A stretch of DNA of 64,000 bases. Origin: Phytophthora sp. 'mugwort'. Lineage: Eukaryota; Oomycota; Peronosporomycetes; Peronosporales; Peronosporaceae. The DNA lies in NCBI GenBank assembly GCA_033558025.1, contig JAUCEF010000001.1, positions 3,224,001-3,288,000 on the forward strand, given 5' to 3'. The first letter of the stretch is position 1; each line of letters starts with the position of its first letter. This document shows positions 1 to 10,691 of this stretch, piece by piece. Position numbers and translations under genes: made by a program. A model generated the notes under the pieces. It had not been told where the DNA came from. It saw only the letters and a program-made list of their open reading frames with translations, and made no database searches.

Positions 1-897
1 CGAGTTCCAACGTATGCTTGAACAGCCCGACATTGCGTCCACCTCGCTCTTTACACGTCGGAAATCCTCTTCTGATAAACAGCACGTGATCTTGGAGCTC
101 AGCGTCATGAGGAATCGTAGCACGTACGCTGGGGTATTTCGAATGGCCTCCGGCTCGAACAAGCTGGGATTCAGCCAGGCGAAAAGAAAAAGCGGCGGGG
201 TTCACCGCTGCCCACAATGCAGTAAAACACCTTGGTCATGAAGGGATAACCCCTTTTCGCATTCGCTGTCCCAAAAACGCATTCAAACAAGCTCAGCCTT
301 CACTTATCTGACTTTTGCCAAACAAACACCCAATCTTCACTTGATCGTCGCTATTTATCTCCTCTTGCTCCACTTCCAGTAGACAGCTTGTCACAAATGA
401 ACAGAGAAATCAGCATCGTAGTCACTGGAGTCGAACATATCAAACTCGAATTTGTGCTTGGAATTTGACTACCCTTCGATACTGACATGCCTAGTAAACG
501 ACACAATCGCAGCACGTCGACTTCATCCACCGTTTGAATCTCATGCTTTAAACGCACAAATACGGAAACACTAGTCCGACCACCACAGCACTCTGTTGAA
601 CTTTCTTGCGAGCCATGCTTCCAGCTGCCTCCCTTCGCGTCTGCACGGTAAGAAAGATGAATGAGCTGGTGAATCAAAGAGAACTGGTGATGCCCGTTAA
701 CAGGGACGCGCCCATGGCTCTCTCAAGGCAGTTTAGCTCCGTTGTTCTTCCTGTAAGTAAAATTCGGGAACGATGAAAAGCGTCAACACATGACCGTAAG
801 GCCTCGGCATAGAGACTGAATGGGGCGTCCACAAGCCTATTTCTCTATTCGACATGGTCACACCCACAGCACATGCTCCCTCTCTGTTCCCTGGCAG
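1..897. other. Window edge and spacer, no firm gene
   Basis: About 0.9 kb with no confident gene. The first 240 bases are open in several frames on both strands, so a partial exon may run off the left edge, but I cannot choose a frame. On the minus strand a small two-exon protein starting at the ATG at 615 (MARKKVQQSA) could be drawn, with a second exon near 480-400 ending DADFSVHL; it has no recognisable domain. The 3' end of the glycyl-tRNA synthetase gene lies just beyond at 898. Confidence 0.3.
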
Positions 898-2444
898 TTA
901 GAAGGAGGAGAAACTCGAGTGTTTAACTGACGTGCCTTGAAGAATCTGCTCAATAGGTACACGCTTCTGTTCCATGCTATCGCGGTCACGGACTGTCACG
1001 CACTTGTCCTCAAGGGTATCGAAGTCAACAGTCAAGCACATGGGCGTACCAATCTCATCCTGACGACGGTAACGGCGGCCAATGCTACCAGCAACGTCGT
1101 AGTCGACACTTGCACTTCCGCACAAGTCCTTAAACAGCTTCTGGGCTACGTCCAACAGTGGCTCCTTCTTCACAAGCGGCAGTACAGCAAACCGGTACGG
1201 AGCGATGTCAGGGTGCAGACGCAGTACAGTGCGCTTGCGGTTATTCACCTCCTCTTCATCGTAAGCATCCAGAAGCATAGAGAGCATGACACGTCCAGCT
1301 CCGAGGGCCGGTTCAATGACATGTGGTAGGAACTCTTCCTTGGCAACGGGGTCCTGGTATTTGAGGCTCTTTCCACTGGCATCCATGTGTTTCTTCAGGT
1401 CGTAGCTGGTACGGTTCGCAATGCCCCACAACTCGCTCCAGCCGAACGGGTACTTGAATTGAATGTCCGTCGTGGCACGCGCATAGTGCGCCAGCTCCTC
1501 AGGCGAGTGCTCGTGTTTCCGCAGGTTCTCTGGTCTGATACCGTATTTGGTTAAGAACTCGTAGCATTGGTCTACCCAGTAGACGTACCACTCGTCAGAC
1601 TCGTCCGGGTGCGTGAAGAACTGTAGCTCGAGCTGCTCGAACTCACGCGTGCGGAACAAAAAGTGTCCAGGCGAAATCTCATTGCGAAAGCTCTTGCCTA
1701 TCTGTCCGATACCGAACGGCAGCTTCTTTCTCATCGTGCTCTGCACGTTGGCAAAGTTAATGTACGCGCCCTGTGCCGTCTCGGGGCGGAGGTAGATCCA
1801 CTCGCACGTCTCGTCAGTCGCGCCCATGTTAGTGCGGAATAGCAAGTTAAACTTCTTAGCCGGCTGGAAGCTCTGCGTTTTGCCGCAGTTCGGACACGCG
1901 ACGTCGTGGTCCACGAGCAGAGTGTCCATCTCGCTCAGGGACAGCGTGGCGATCGCGTCGATTTCCTCCTGGGTCTCCAGCTTGGACTCGAGTAGCTGGT
2001 CCACGCGGACGCGCGAGTTGCAGCTGCGACAGACCGTCATGGGATCCGTGAAGTTGTCGACGTGGCCAGACGCCGTCCAGACCGCCGAGTTAAGCAGCAC
2101 GGAGCTGTCGAGCCCCACGCAGTTAGGGCGCTTCTGCACGAACTCGAACCACCAGCGGTCCATCACATTCTTCTTCATGAGCACGCCTGTATGTCATAAG
2201 CAGCAATCAATTAGACGCAGCAAGAGAGAGAGACAGGATTCGAGGTTGCTGTACCGAGCGGGCCGTAGTCGAAGCTATTCGCCAGGCCGCCGTAGAGCTC
2301 CGAGCCGGGGAAGATGAAGCCGCGGTGGCGACACAACGCGGCCAGACGCTCTTGTAGGCTGTCACTGGCTACCTTCTTAGCGAATGCGCGGCGCGTGGCG
2401 CTCAGCGCGCTGCGAGCGGAGCGGGTGGAGCCGCGGTGCAGCAT
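898..2444 (-). CDS. Glycyl-tRNA synthetase, bacterial-type dimeric form, probably organellar
   Basis: Charges tRNA-Gly with glycine. Two exons: 2444-2255 and 2186-898, with a 68-nt GT-AG intron; joined length 492 aa. The first exon gives an Arg/Ser/Ala-rich leader ([20 protein letters not shown]) like a mitochondrial presequence, then the GlyRS start [20 protein letters not shown]. Splicing restores DYGPLGV. Class II core motifs follow: motif 2 around FRNEISP with [13 protein letters not shown], and a motif 3 region [14 protein letters not shown]. The C-terminal anticodon-binding domain starts near [15 protein letters not shown]. Length and motifs fit the alpha2 GlyRS family. The gene is divergent from the helical protein at 2605. 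Organellar targeting is inferred from the leader only; dual cytosolic use is possible. Confidence 0.93.
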
Positions 2445-2604
2445 GTTGCGGATGATAAATACACTTGCGGCTCTCGGCACGCTTTGCTTGGAGCGACCTT
2501 CACGCGACCATACAGTGTACATATGCGTAATTTGCCGTAACTAACGGTGTGGTTATTTATGTTAAGTTTCAAACGACAATCACTCTGTCTTCGTGCACAG
2601 TAAA
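2445..2604. promoter_or_regulatory. Short divergent promoter region
   Basis: The 160-bp gap between the start codons of the GlyRS gene (minus) and the helical protein gene (plus) must hold both promoters. No TATA box stands out. This is the first of three successive head-to-head gene pairs in the left block. Confidence 0.5.
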
Positions 2605-4080
2605 ATGAGGAAGGAAGCGTTGCTGCGCTTGCTATTGCTGCACGATGAGTTGGAGACAGTGGAGGCGTGGGCAGCTGCACTGGCAGGTGAGGGAGAGCGT
2701 TGTGCTGTTGCAGACGCTCTGGTGCTAGACGAAGATCCGGAGGGGGGCGGTGCTCTACTGATTAGCGTAATGGACGAGGTGGTCCCGTATTTACCGGATT
2801 ACAGCATGGTTTCCGCCAAACTAACGGCGTTGATGTGTTACGTCGACGAAACATACTCAAGCCAAGTGAATCAACTAGTCCAGGGGTGGCTGCAACGTGC
2901 TGGACACAGCGTCCCCTTCCGGAAATGGATTATCCGCGACTGGCTAAAGTGTAGCCATCTGCCGTCAACGGATCCGGTTAAGCTGCTGCAGTGGAGGTAC
3001 GCGCTGTTTGTGGCAACAATGAACGAAACGGTTCAGCCGCTGAAGCGAGTGCTGTTGGGATATGTTAATGCAGTCAACGAGGTAGTTGAAGCCCAGTTGG
3101 AAAGCAACAAAGGCGCCCAAATGGCTCCAAGCGCTGAGTTGCAGTTAATTTTGACCGTCGAGGAGCTGCTGGACTTTTGCTTCTTGCACGCCGAGCAGCT
3201 TGCGAGTTATAGTCTCCTTAGCGCTGCAAAGCTGCACGCATTGGCAATGCGGACGCAGAGGAGCGCGGTGAAGCTAGCGGGGGACGATGAGGTGCTTGTG
3301 AGGCTGCGGTGGTCGCTCATGTTGAAGCCAATGCTGTTCAAGCCACTGCTGCAGCATGCCATCGCATTGAAGACTATTCCAGGCTACATTACCGCAAGCC
3401 AGTGTTGGACAAGTAAAGAATTGGCTGGTCTTGTCGAGTTGGTTGATGTCACCGAAAAGGAAACGATCGTAACGGAGATGCATCGACGTAGGCACGAGCT
3501 GGAATGTGCGTTCGCGTCTGGCGCCGAGCATCTTCACTCGAAAACAAAGAATCGATTTGTCGTTGAAGCTGCTGTGGGGGAATACGTCCAAGCACTTTCA
3601 GCTGAGAAGATGAAGTTGATTCTCGCAGAGCTGGAGCGAGACCTAGACGAGGCGCCGCCCCACTTGTTCTCGTACGTGTTCATGATGTTCGGGCTGATTC
3701 TCAACGCGATGCTCTCGTCACCAGCTCCAGAAGACCAGGACTTGATCGTAGAAGCAGTTAGCAACCTCTTCGCGCTCTTCGACCGGCGCAGTCACGACGC
3801 CACTAGCTGTCTGGATGTCCTTGGTCTGTTGGTTCGTCTGCAACTAGCTGCGCACTTCATTTGGCACGACAATGCGCCGCTCTACCTTTACACCATCGAG
3901 TCGCTCTTCGAGACCACAGTGCTACAAGTCGAGCCTAAACTCAAGTGGGCAGCCAGGATGGCGCTGCACCAGCTCCTGTTCGAGTGCGACGTCCAGCTCC
4001 TCCAAAGCAACCAGTCGAACCTGTCCAAACTCCTATCTGTGGGCACAATGCGCCTAATCTCCATCCGTCTCGGCAACTAA
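2605..4080 (+). CDS. Unknown all-helical cytosolic protein, 491 aa
   Basis: A single-exon open frame of 491 codons beginning MRKEALLRLLLLHDELETVE. The ATG at 2605 is preferred over the upstream in-frame GTG. I do not recognise the family. The protein is rich in Leu, Ala, Glu and Val with regularly spaced hydrophobic positions, which suggests a helical-repeat (ARM/HEAT-like) fold. There is no signal peptide, membrane segment or catalytic motif. Codon use resembles the neighbouring housekeeping genes and there are no internal breaks, so it is likely a real expressed gene. It ends 66 bp before the convergent COA5 gene. Confidence 0.75.
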   Translation: MRKEALLRLLLLHDELETVEAWAAALAGEGERCAVADALVLDEDPEGGGALLISVMDEVVPYLPDYSMVSAKLTALMCYVDETYSSQVNQLVQGWLQRAGHSVPFRKWIIRDWLKCSHLPSTDPVKLLQWRYALFVATMNETVQPLKRVLLGYVNAVNEVVEAQLESNKGAQMAPSAELQLILTVEELLDFCFLHAEQLASYSLLSAAKLHALAMRTQRSAVKLAGDDEVLVRLRWSLMLKPMLFKPLLQHAIALKTIPGYITASQCWTSKELAGLVELVDVTEKETIVTEMHRRRHELECAFASGAEHLHSKTKNRFVVEAAVGEYVQALSAEKMKLILAELERDLDEAPPHLFSYVFMMFGLILNAMLSSPAPEDQDLIVEAVSNLFALFDRRSHDATSCLDVLGLLVRLQLAAHFIWHDNAPLYLYTIESLFETTVLQVEPKLKWAARMALHQLLFECDVQLLQSNQSNLSKLLSVGTMRLISIRLGN

Positions 4081-4145
4081 GTCACTCCATTCAATTTATC
4101 ACTACTTCAAGACGCTTTTTACCGGCCTCTCAGTCCGATTGTCGC

Positions 4146-4453
4146 CTAATTGCTGCCATCCGCGGGCTTGGACATGCCTCCCTTCGGGCCGCGGATTCTC
4201 TGGCGCATGTCCAACTGGCCACGTTTGCACTCGAAATACGCCACGCGATACTCCTGTCATCAGCAGCAACACCGAATAAAGTCAGATCGGTCTGGTGTCC
4301 CAATCTCTCAAATAATTGCCACACCTTGCACTCGTGCGAGTAGGCGCGGTCGTGCAGACACTGCTTAAGTGTCTTGGTGCCGTCGGCCATGCACTCTTGC
4401 TGCACCATGCAGTCCCGCAGCGCCTCTGCCATGTCGCGACAAGCCTTGCCCAT
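4146..4453 (-). CDS. COA5: Cytochrome c oxidase assembly factor 5 / PET191
   Basis: A small twin-CX9C protein of the mitochondrial intermembrane space needed for complex IV assembly. Two exons, 4453-4325 and 4253-4146, joined across a 71-nt GT-AG intron to give 78 aa. It opens MGKACRDMAEALRDCM. Cysteines fall at 5, 15, 21, 32, 42 and 52; the 5-15, 32-42 and 42-52 spacings are all CX9C. The second exon carries the family signature AYFECKRGQLDMRQRIRG. Length and motif order match COA5/PET191. Read unspliced, the frame would lose this C-terminal signature, so the intron matters. It is divergent from the PDI gene, with 158 bp between starts. Confidence 0.93.
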
Positions 4454-4611
4454 GATCTCTCGTCTCGGTCTTAAGGCTGAGGATGGCTTGCGAATCACCG
4501 GAACCTAGTGTACATAGTATTTGGTGTGATCTAACATAACACCTTCTGAATAGCATACCGCATATCTTCTAGAAAACTTGCCACTTCCACATTCATCGAC
4601 CGATTGGCAAG
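4454..4611. promoter_or_regulatory. Divergent promoter between COA5 and PDI
   Basis: 158 bp separate the two ATGs. The stretch just before the PDI start contains pyrimidine-rich CCACTTCCACATTCATC, which loosely resembles an oomycete initiator. Beyond this I see no defined box. Confidence 0.4.
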
Positions 4612-6154
4612 ATGCTGCCACGTGTCCGCTTGGCGCTGCTGCTGCTGAGCGCGTTGGCCGCCTGCGTGCTCGGTGACTACGGCCCGAGAGACTCCGTGAC
4701 GATCCTCACGGACAAGAACTTTGAGAAGGAGGTTCTGCACAGCCCCGACTATTGGCTCGTGGAGTTCTACGCTCCCTGGTGAGATATCTCACAGCTGCTA
4801 CTGCTTCAATGCCCAACGGTTGCAATGCACTTGACGACTAATCGTTGCGTGCTGATTGATGCAGGTGCGGTCACTGTAAGAATCTGGAGCCCGAGTACAA
4901 GGCTGCGGCAAAGAAGCTCAAGAAATACGTACGTATGGAGTCGAGGCGTTCGTGGAATTCCGAGAAGCGGAGATAATGTGGTGCATTTGACGAGTACTTA
5001 ACCTTTAAATTGTGGGGCTGGGGTATATTGTAGGCGCGTCTGGGAGTTGTGGACGCGACTGCCCAACAGCAATTGGCGCACAAGTATCAGATCAAGGGCT
5101 ACCCGACGATTAAGGAGTTTGGCGCCAAGAAGAAGCGCCCGCAGGACTACCGTGGAGGCCGCACGACGAGAGAGATTGTGCAATACGTGAAGAACTCACC
5201 CGAAGCCAAGAAGCTCGGTGTCAGTGGCGCTAATGTTGTCACACTGGAGTACGACAAGGTACACGCGTTCCTGAATAAGGACCTGCCATCGGCTATTTTC
5301 TTCGGTACACCGAAGAAGGGTAAGAAGAGTGCCAAGGTGCCGACGTGGCTGGGTAATGTCGCTGAGTCCTTTGTGGTGGGCAAGAAGAAGAAAAAGCATC
5401 CCACGGTGCAACTGGCGTTCGTGCCGGGATCGGAAGACAAGATCGCCAACCATTTTGGACTTACTGAGGACCAGCTTCCTACCGTTATCTACGTCTATCC
5501 GTCCAAGCAGAAGTACATCGTGTCAGATGTCAGTAAGCTAAACGAAGCTGCGGCCAAGAAATTCATCGGTGACGCGTTGGCGAACACGGAGACCGCAGTG
5601 AAGGACGAGTCGTTGCCTAACGTCCCACTGTTCCCGTCGCCCGAGATGGCCAAGAAGAAACCCGTGGTCGCTCTGAAGGAGCTGGATGCATCGACTGCTC
5701 GCGAGTGTGCTGCTAAGCGTGGAAAGATGTGCGTTGTGGTGGCCAAGGAGGACACAGAGTTGGTGCGTTCATTGGCCAAGAAGTACCGCCGCGACCCGTT
5801 CACCTTCTTGTCAAGCAAACCTGAGGCACAGGCTTTCCAGGCCCTGACCAAGTTTGTGGGTGTGAAGACTGCGGAGGTGCTTGTCATAAAGCCCGGCCGC
5901 AAGGTCAAGTACTCGGGTACGTTCTTCGTAGCTTTTGAAGTTGTCTTAACGTTGTCGTGTACTTAGCCGCTCTCTTATCTGTGTTATGCCTTACAGCTCT
6001 GGCTGGCTCGAACGATGAAAGCGCCATTTCGGACTTCCTCGACAAGCTCATTGATGGCTCGAGTCCGTTCTCAATGCCGAGCGGCGATTTGGAGACCTTC
6101 GAAGCCGCGCTGGCCGGTTCGTCGGGCGACAATGCGAAACACGAAGAGCTGTAG
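4612..6154 (+). CDS. ER protein disulfide isomerase, P5/PDIA6-like
   Basis: Oxidises and isomerises disulfides of secretory proteins in the ER. Four exons: 4612-4778, 4865-4928, 5034-5916 and 5997-6154, giving 423 aa. An N-terminal signal peptide (LALLLLSALAACVLG) precedes a thioredoxin domain whose active site WCGHC is at residues 56-60, with WCG assembled across intron 1. The cis-proline is in GYPTIKEF (Pro101). The middle region has a thioredoxin-like fold hint (LPTVIYVYPS) but no second CxxC, so only one redox domain is visible. The last exon adds an acidic tail ending KHEEL, a plausible KDEL/HDEL-type ER retrieval signal. Without the last intron the tail would be lost. Sequence between the domains is unusually Lys-rich (GKKKKKHP). 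Confidence 0.9.
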
Positions 6155-6309
6155 ACGGTTCTAGTTTCCTTTACTGTGTCACATTTTCTGAACAAACGAG
6201 CAAGCATCCGTCTTCGTCTACCTGAGGGCTATGCTATGTGATGCTTTTTTGCCAGTCTTCTAGCAAATGCCTCTTTATTTACTTACTGCGTCTCACCTAC
6301 GAAAAACAC

Positions 6310-7278
6310 CTAGTTAGAGATGGATCCCGACCGCTTGATACGCAGTCGCGAGCCGACCTCATCGTCCATCGCTCGATACGCCGGGATAGTGTCCGCCCGC
6401 TCACAATAGGCGTTCGATGGCAGCACATAGGCGAAGCAGCGCACAAGATCCTCGGGATCGTGCTTCTCCTCCGACAGCGACAGTGAGGCTGCGAGTTCCT
6501 GTTTACTGGTGGCCTTCTCCCTCACGCTCTCGGGCAGCGCATCCTTTCCGCGGAACTGACGACGCACGAGGTGAGGCACCAAGTCGGCCTTGATGCTGGC
6601 AATGTACTTCTTCTCCTGCAGCAGGTCGAGCACCCAGTGCGAAAAGATATAGAAGTGTCCGTCATAAAGGTCCGTATGCAGCACAAAATTGCTGCGACGC
6701 TTGAGCAGACTCTTGGCCACGTACAGGTCCTCATTCATGTGCACGGCCTGGGAGACGAGGACAACGCGGTTCTCCTCGTCCCGCTGGCCCTCAACGAGCG
6801 CGATGCAGTCCGTCATGTCCTTGTCGCGACGCGGCTTCTCTCCTTTGGCTTTGCGGGTGGGTGCCTCCTGGCGCAACAGCATCGTGACGCTGGCGTCGTT
6901 GATGCGGTGGAAGTCCGCCACGTTGTGCAGCACCACGTCCGTGACCAGGTCTCCGGCCAGTACAATGAAGTCGCGCTTAATCTTGTCGGCCACCTCCCTC
7001 AGGGCGTCGGCAGTCTCGGTGTTGTCCGTCACTTCGCACAGTTCGACGTGGATCTTGCCGTCGAACTCGCGGGTCACGTAGTCCTGGATGGAGGGCAGCA
7101 GGTCCGGCACGGTTAGTACCAGCACCTCGGTGAAGCCCGAGGTCTCCAGCAGGTGCAGCTGGTACCACAGCAGCGGCTTGCCATTGGCAGGGAGAAGCGC
7201 CTTGGGTGTCTCCTCAGTCAAAGGATACAGACGGATGCCGCGGCCGCCGGCCAAGATGATGGCCTGGAACTCGGCCAT
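6310..7278 (-). CDS. eIF2B gamma-like subunit, nucleotidyltransferase domain only
   Basis: eIF2B recharges eIF2 with GTP during translation initiation; gamma is a catalytic-subcomplex subunit. The 322-aa single-exon protein starts MAEFQAIILAGGRGIRLYPL, the nucleotidyltransferase-fold signature with LAGGRG, followed by PKALLPANGKPLLWYQLHLL, which matches eIF2B-gamma. Later blocks fit as well (DFIVLAGDLVTD, HTDLYDGHFYIFSHWVLDLL). The frame stops after RIKRSGSISN, before the left-handed beta-helix repeats that gamma subunits normally carry (about 450 aa in total). Only about 150 bp separate it from the convergent PDI gene, so no hidden 3' exon fits. It is a genuinely short form, a truncated gene, or a relative such as a mannose-1-phosphate guanylyltransferase-like protein. 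Confidence 0.8.
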   Translation of the reverse strand: MAEFQAIILAGGRGIRLYPLTEETPKALLPANGKPLLWYQLHLLETSGFTEVLVLTVPDLLPSIQDYVTREFDGKIHVELCEVTDNTETADALREVADKIKRDFIVLAGDLVTDVVLHNVADFHRINDASVTMLLRQEAPTRKAKGEKPRRDKDMTDCIALVEGQRDEENRVVLVSQAVHMNEDLYVAKSLLKRRSNFVLHTDLYDGHFYIFSHWVLDLLQEKKYIASIKADLVPHLVRRQFRGKDALPESVREKATSKQELAASLSLSEEKHDPEDLVRCFAYVLPSNAYCERADTIPAYRAMDDEVGSRLRIKRSGSISN

Positions 7279-7420
7279 CCTTGTGACTTGTGTATGTATG
7301 ACAGGAAGACTATTGGCGGAGAAAACACTGGACAGGTCTGTAATTTACGAGTCAATTCTCTATATTTACGTAAAATATATCATGTAATTCGGCGTCTTTT
7401 CAAGATCCAGTACAGGAACC
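7279..7420. promoter_or_regulatory. Divergent promoter between eIF2B-gamma-like and IFT46
   Basis: The 142-bp gap between the two start codons is the third head-to-head pair in this block. It includes AT-rich TATATTTACGTAAAATATAT near 7360-7380, which could act as a core element for either direction. Confidence 0.4.
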
Positions 7421-9456
7421 ATGAGCGACTCGGATGAGGTGCGTCTGGAGCGGACACTGAGGCAACGAACGAGGTTCTTGACTGGTGTTGAGTGTTGCTT
7501 ACGTTGCAGGAGGAGGGATTGCTGGATGATGAGGTGCTGCGAGTGGCGATTGCATTTGAGTTGAAATAGCGCTGCAAGAAGCTGACGGAAACTGTTGATG
7601 GTAATGCTGTCAGAGTATGGACGACGTGCACGAACTGGAGGACGCCATGCAAGTGAGGTGTGTGGCTAGTGGGTTGCACATGGGTCCATTGTATTTTGTT
7701 AGTGGAGGTACTCACGGCTGACTTTTGTGGTACGTTTGACAGCGTGGGCACCGCTGCGTCCTCGCCCATGAAGCGACAGCGTACGTGGTGCTTGACCTTG
7801 CTTGTTTTACTCGCCATGGAGAGCCTGATATTGTTCGGGCTATAACGGTGCTGAGCAGTGCATGGTGATTCGAGTAGTGAGGACGGCGATTTAAGCAGTG
7901 ATAGCAGCAGCAGCGAGGAGGGAGATTTCATAGACCGACCAGGGACTCGCAATGGTGGAGCTTCATTGGGTGGGTTTGGGTCGGTGCGTCGTATAGGAGC
8001 AGAAGAGAGCTCGGATGAGGATTCAGACGAACCGCCAGAGATTCCGGGGAGTCCGATTGCACAGGTTGGTCGTCTGGGCTTGTGCACGATTGAGTGCATG
8101 TGTTGGGCTCACTTTTCTGGTAAAGAAATTGCAAACAGGAAGCGGTTCAGCAGTAGATTTCAGGGAAACCCCGATTAACGCTGGATATTTACCAGACCGA
8201 TCCGACACGAAAGCTATGGGGAATTTTAGAGAAGATGACGATGAATACGAAGTCAAAGAAGTGGAGCAATCACGTGCGGCTGAATTTAATGCCTCAAGCT
8301 CCTCGGAAAGCGACGAGAGTGATGGCGAAAATGGGAGGAAAACTCCAGATCGAACTAAGTTTCAGCAGCAGATGGAGCGTTCTGCATTAGGTCGACCCAA
8401 GACAGCCGCGAAGGACCTAGAAAAATACCGAGACGTCGTACCCAGCGATTTTTTTCAGCAGTTTGAAGGTACAAAAACGCTTAGTGACGGCAATTCCACG
8501 CTCTCAACAATTGCAAACATACCTTCACCACGACCGGACAGTACTAGCAAGAGCAGTGCAGGTACGATAAGCGTCAGGCGAGAAGAAACGCACCAGCGCA
8601 AGTATAAAGTGGTGGTGCCTCGAGAAGTAGAAGAGCTTTTCAGCGTGAGTGGTTTATTTGCAGCATTATTCGGGTGGCTGATGTGAGATCTCGCTGGCTT
8701 TGAGTGAGAATCTAGACCTTCTTCGTGCGTTGCTTACTTTTTTGTAATGTGTGTGCATTGTATGGATAGTTGGTAGACGCGTACACGCCAGAAGATATTG
8801 AGATTGAAACGCGGTTGGAACCATTCCTCCCGGAGTTTACTCCATCCGTGGGTCTGCCATTTGATGGAATCCTGGTTCGTAACGCTTTCACGTTCGTAGC
8901 TGACGTTAACTAGGCGAGCACTCACGTGTGTGTTGGTCAGATTCCACGGCCAGACGGTAAAGAGGATACGTTTGGTATTGACGAGCTGCGAGAACCGTCA
9001 GGACAGACGAATGTAGCGGAGCTGGAGCTGCTGATGCATGTGAGCATGGCCAACAAGAACAAACTTCGTAGCAGAAACGAGGTTGTGCGAAGTATCGAGA
9101 ACGCATCTCACCGTCCGCAAGAGATTAATCAGTGGATTACAAGCGTCGAAAAGGTTCAACGGACAAAACCTTTGGCGGAAGTGACCTTTAAACAGTCCAT
9201 GCCACCAGTATCTCGACTAATGGAGCTGTGGCCAGAAGAACTCGAGGACTTCCTAGCTGCTCGAAGTGGTGCTATCCCTGTTCTCTCCGACTTGGATGTG
9301 GATTTAAAGGAACTGGTACAGATTATCTGCGCCATGTTGGATATTCCCGTGTATGAAGGCAAGTATGTGCAGTCATTGCATGTCCTATTCTCCGTTTACC
9401 TAGAAATTGAAGCCTATGAACGAGACGCCCAGCACCAGCAGGATTCACAACGATAG
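7421..9456 (+). CDS. IFT46: Intraflagellar transport protein 46
   Basis: Component of IFT complex B, which carries outer-arm dynein and other cargo along the flagellum; expected in an organism with zoospores. I place eight exons: 7421-7438, 7510-7533, 7614-7657, 7743-7780, 7859-8068, 8139-8644, 8770-8874 and 8941-9456. They join in frame to 486 aa. The N-terminal third is acidic and Ser-rich (SSSSEEGDF, EESSDEDSDEPPE), as in other IFT46 proteins. The conserved half starts at KVVVPREVEELF, then DAYTPEDIEIETRLEPFLPE, IPRPDGKEDTFGIDEL, VRSIENASHRPQEINQWI and LDIPVYEGKYVQSLHVLFSV. The exon 5/6 junction uses a weak donor and is the least certain. The gene reads as complete. Confidence 0.92.
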
Positions 9457-9556
9457 TCCACCTTCTCTTTGTCTCGTTATGCGTTTCTCTTCAAAGTGAC
9501 AGATAGCGGGGCTTTGGACTGACAAAACGTTGGAGTGCAAGCGGTTTACATAGCCT

Positions 9557-10316
9557 TTACACGTCTGCAAAAGTGCCTGGCCACGGACGACTAGGTCGAT
9601 CTGGATTGGTGACTCGATCGAGCTTGTTGCACGTCGAGATATCAGCTGAGAAGAAGGGAGTCTCGGTCTACCCAGCACGAAAGAACAGCATGGTTACACA
9701 TCAGAGCAAACTGACAGGTTTTGCTACGAAATCTTACCGTCGGGCACTGGAAGTTGAGCACGTATGGACATTTCCTCACGACGTCTTCGCAGATCGACAA
9801 ACAAGTGCGATAGCGTCCTGATACGCCTTCAACACATGACGAAGTGGCGGTCTTGCTGGTTGTAATTGAACTCGCTGCCGTCGGGGTTGTCTTCGTCGTC
9901 GTCAAGTAGTCACACATGTCTGTGGCGTACAGCAGCTTCGTCGCGCCCCGGTCCGTCGTAACAGTCTGCGATCCACACTTCTGAAACTTGGTGCTGCAAA
10001 CCCAGTACTTGTAGGCTTCGCGGCAGTCATCACATCCGTAGACGCTGTACTTGGCATGGCAGCCGAAGCGTTGCAGCACTATGTCCACGTTGCGGTAATA
10101 AAACTCGGCCTTACTGTCAAATTTCGTCCCCGTCGGGTCGTCGACGTCAACCACGGCCATGTAGTCGACCATGGAGCAGAACGACAGTGAGTCCTTGGCA
10201 ATATAACGGCACACGGGCTTCGCGGGCTCCTCTCCGTCGGCCAGTACGACTGCAACATCCCTGCAGCAAAGTGCAGCAGCAAATAGAGCCACCACAGCGC
10301 GATGAGCGAGCGTCAT
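9557..10316 (-). CDS. Secreted Cys-rich protein, possibly Mid1/FAM155-like
   Basis: Signal peptide MTLAHRAVVALFAAALCC, then about 14 cysteines. I model two exons: 10316-9738, a 70-nt GT-AG intron, and 9667-9557, giving 229 aa. The splice continues FQCPT into TETPFFSADISTCNKL and ends GTFADV; the unspliced frame instead runs into lower-quality sequence. The pattern C-x3-C-x6-CP-x4-F-x-CP (CLSICEDVVRKCP, LNFQCP) recalls the extracellular Cys-rich domain of fungal Mid1 and animal FAM155 calcium- and sodium-channel partners. That resemblance rests on motif memory only. There is a Thr/Ser-rich linker (TTTKTTPTAASSITTSKTAT). No GPI signal or second membrane segment is seen. Confidence 0.65.
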
Positions 10317-10448
10317 GAAGAAATGCAGGCACGATTAAATATGGCAAGTGGCAGAAGCTGCAGGAACGAGCTCCGTTGCCCTGAAACTGCTGCAATGATG
10401 GTTTTATATATATATTATATTGGCTCCACACTGTTTATTGGGGATGTG

Positions 10449-10691
10449 TTATTGCCTGTAGCGGGTGAGGCCTGGCGTGCGGTCCCCGTTGACCTTGCGG
10501 TAGTGCGAGCGCAGCAACGCCCCGAGCACGAAGACGAAGGGCGCGAGGACGGTGAGCACGAAGCGCAGGAACAGCGTCTCGCGCACCGTGTAGTACAGGT
10601 CCTTGGGCGGCTGCATTACGTTCGGCGTGATGGAGGCGTCTCGGTGTGTGATGTGACTGCCGTAGCGAATCTGTAAGTGATTGACGTACAT
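10449..10691 (-). CDS. Small single-pass membrane protein, 80 aa
   Basis: An 80-codon frame, MYVNHLQIRYGSHITHRD, with one hydrophobic segment (FVLTVLAPFVFVLGALL) near the C-terminus followed by a basic tail. The bases before IRYGSH look like a splice acceptor (CACTTACAG), so the true N-terminus may come from an upstream exon that I could not place; a 28-nt intron to the frame above would be too short. I do not recognise the family. It lies 133 bp from the start of the secreted Cys-rich gene, on the same strand. Confidence 0.5.
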   Translation of the reverse strand: MYVNHLQIRYGSHITHRDASITPNVMQPPKDLYYTVRETLFLRFVLTVLAPFVFVLGALLRSHYRKVNGDRTPGLTRYRQ

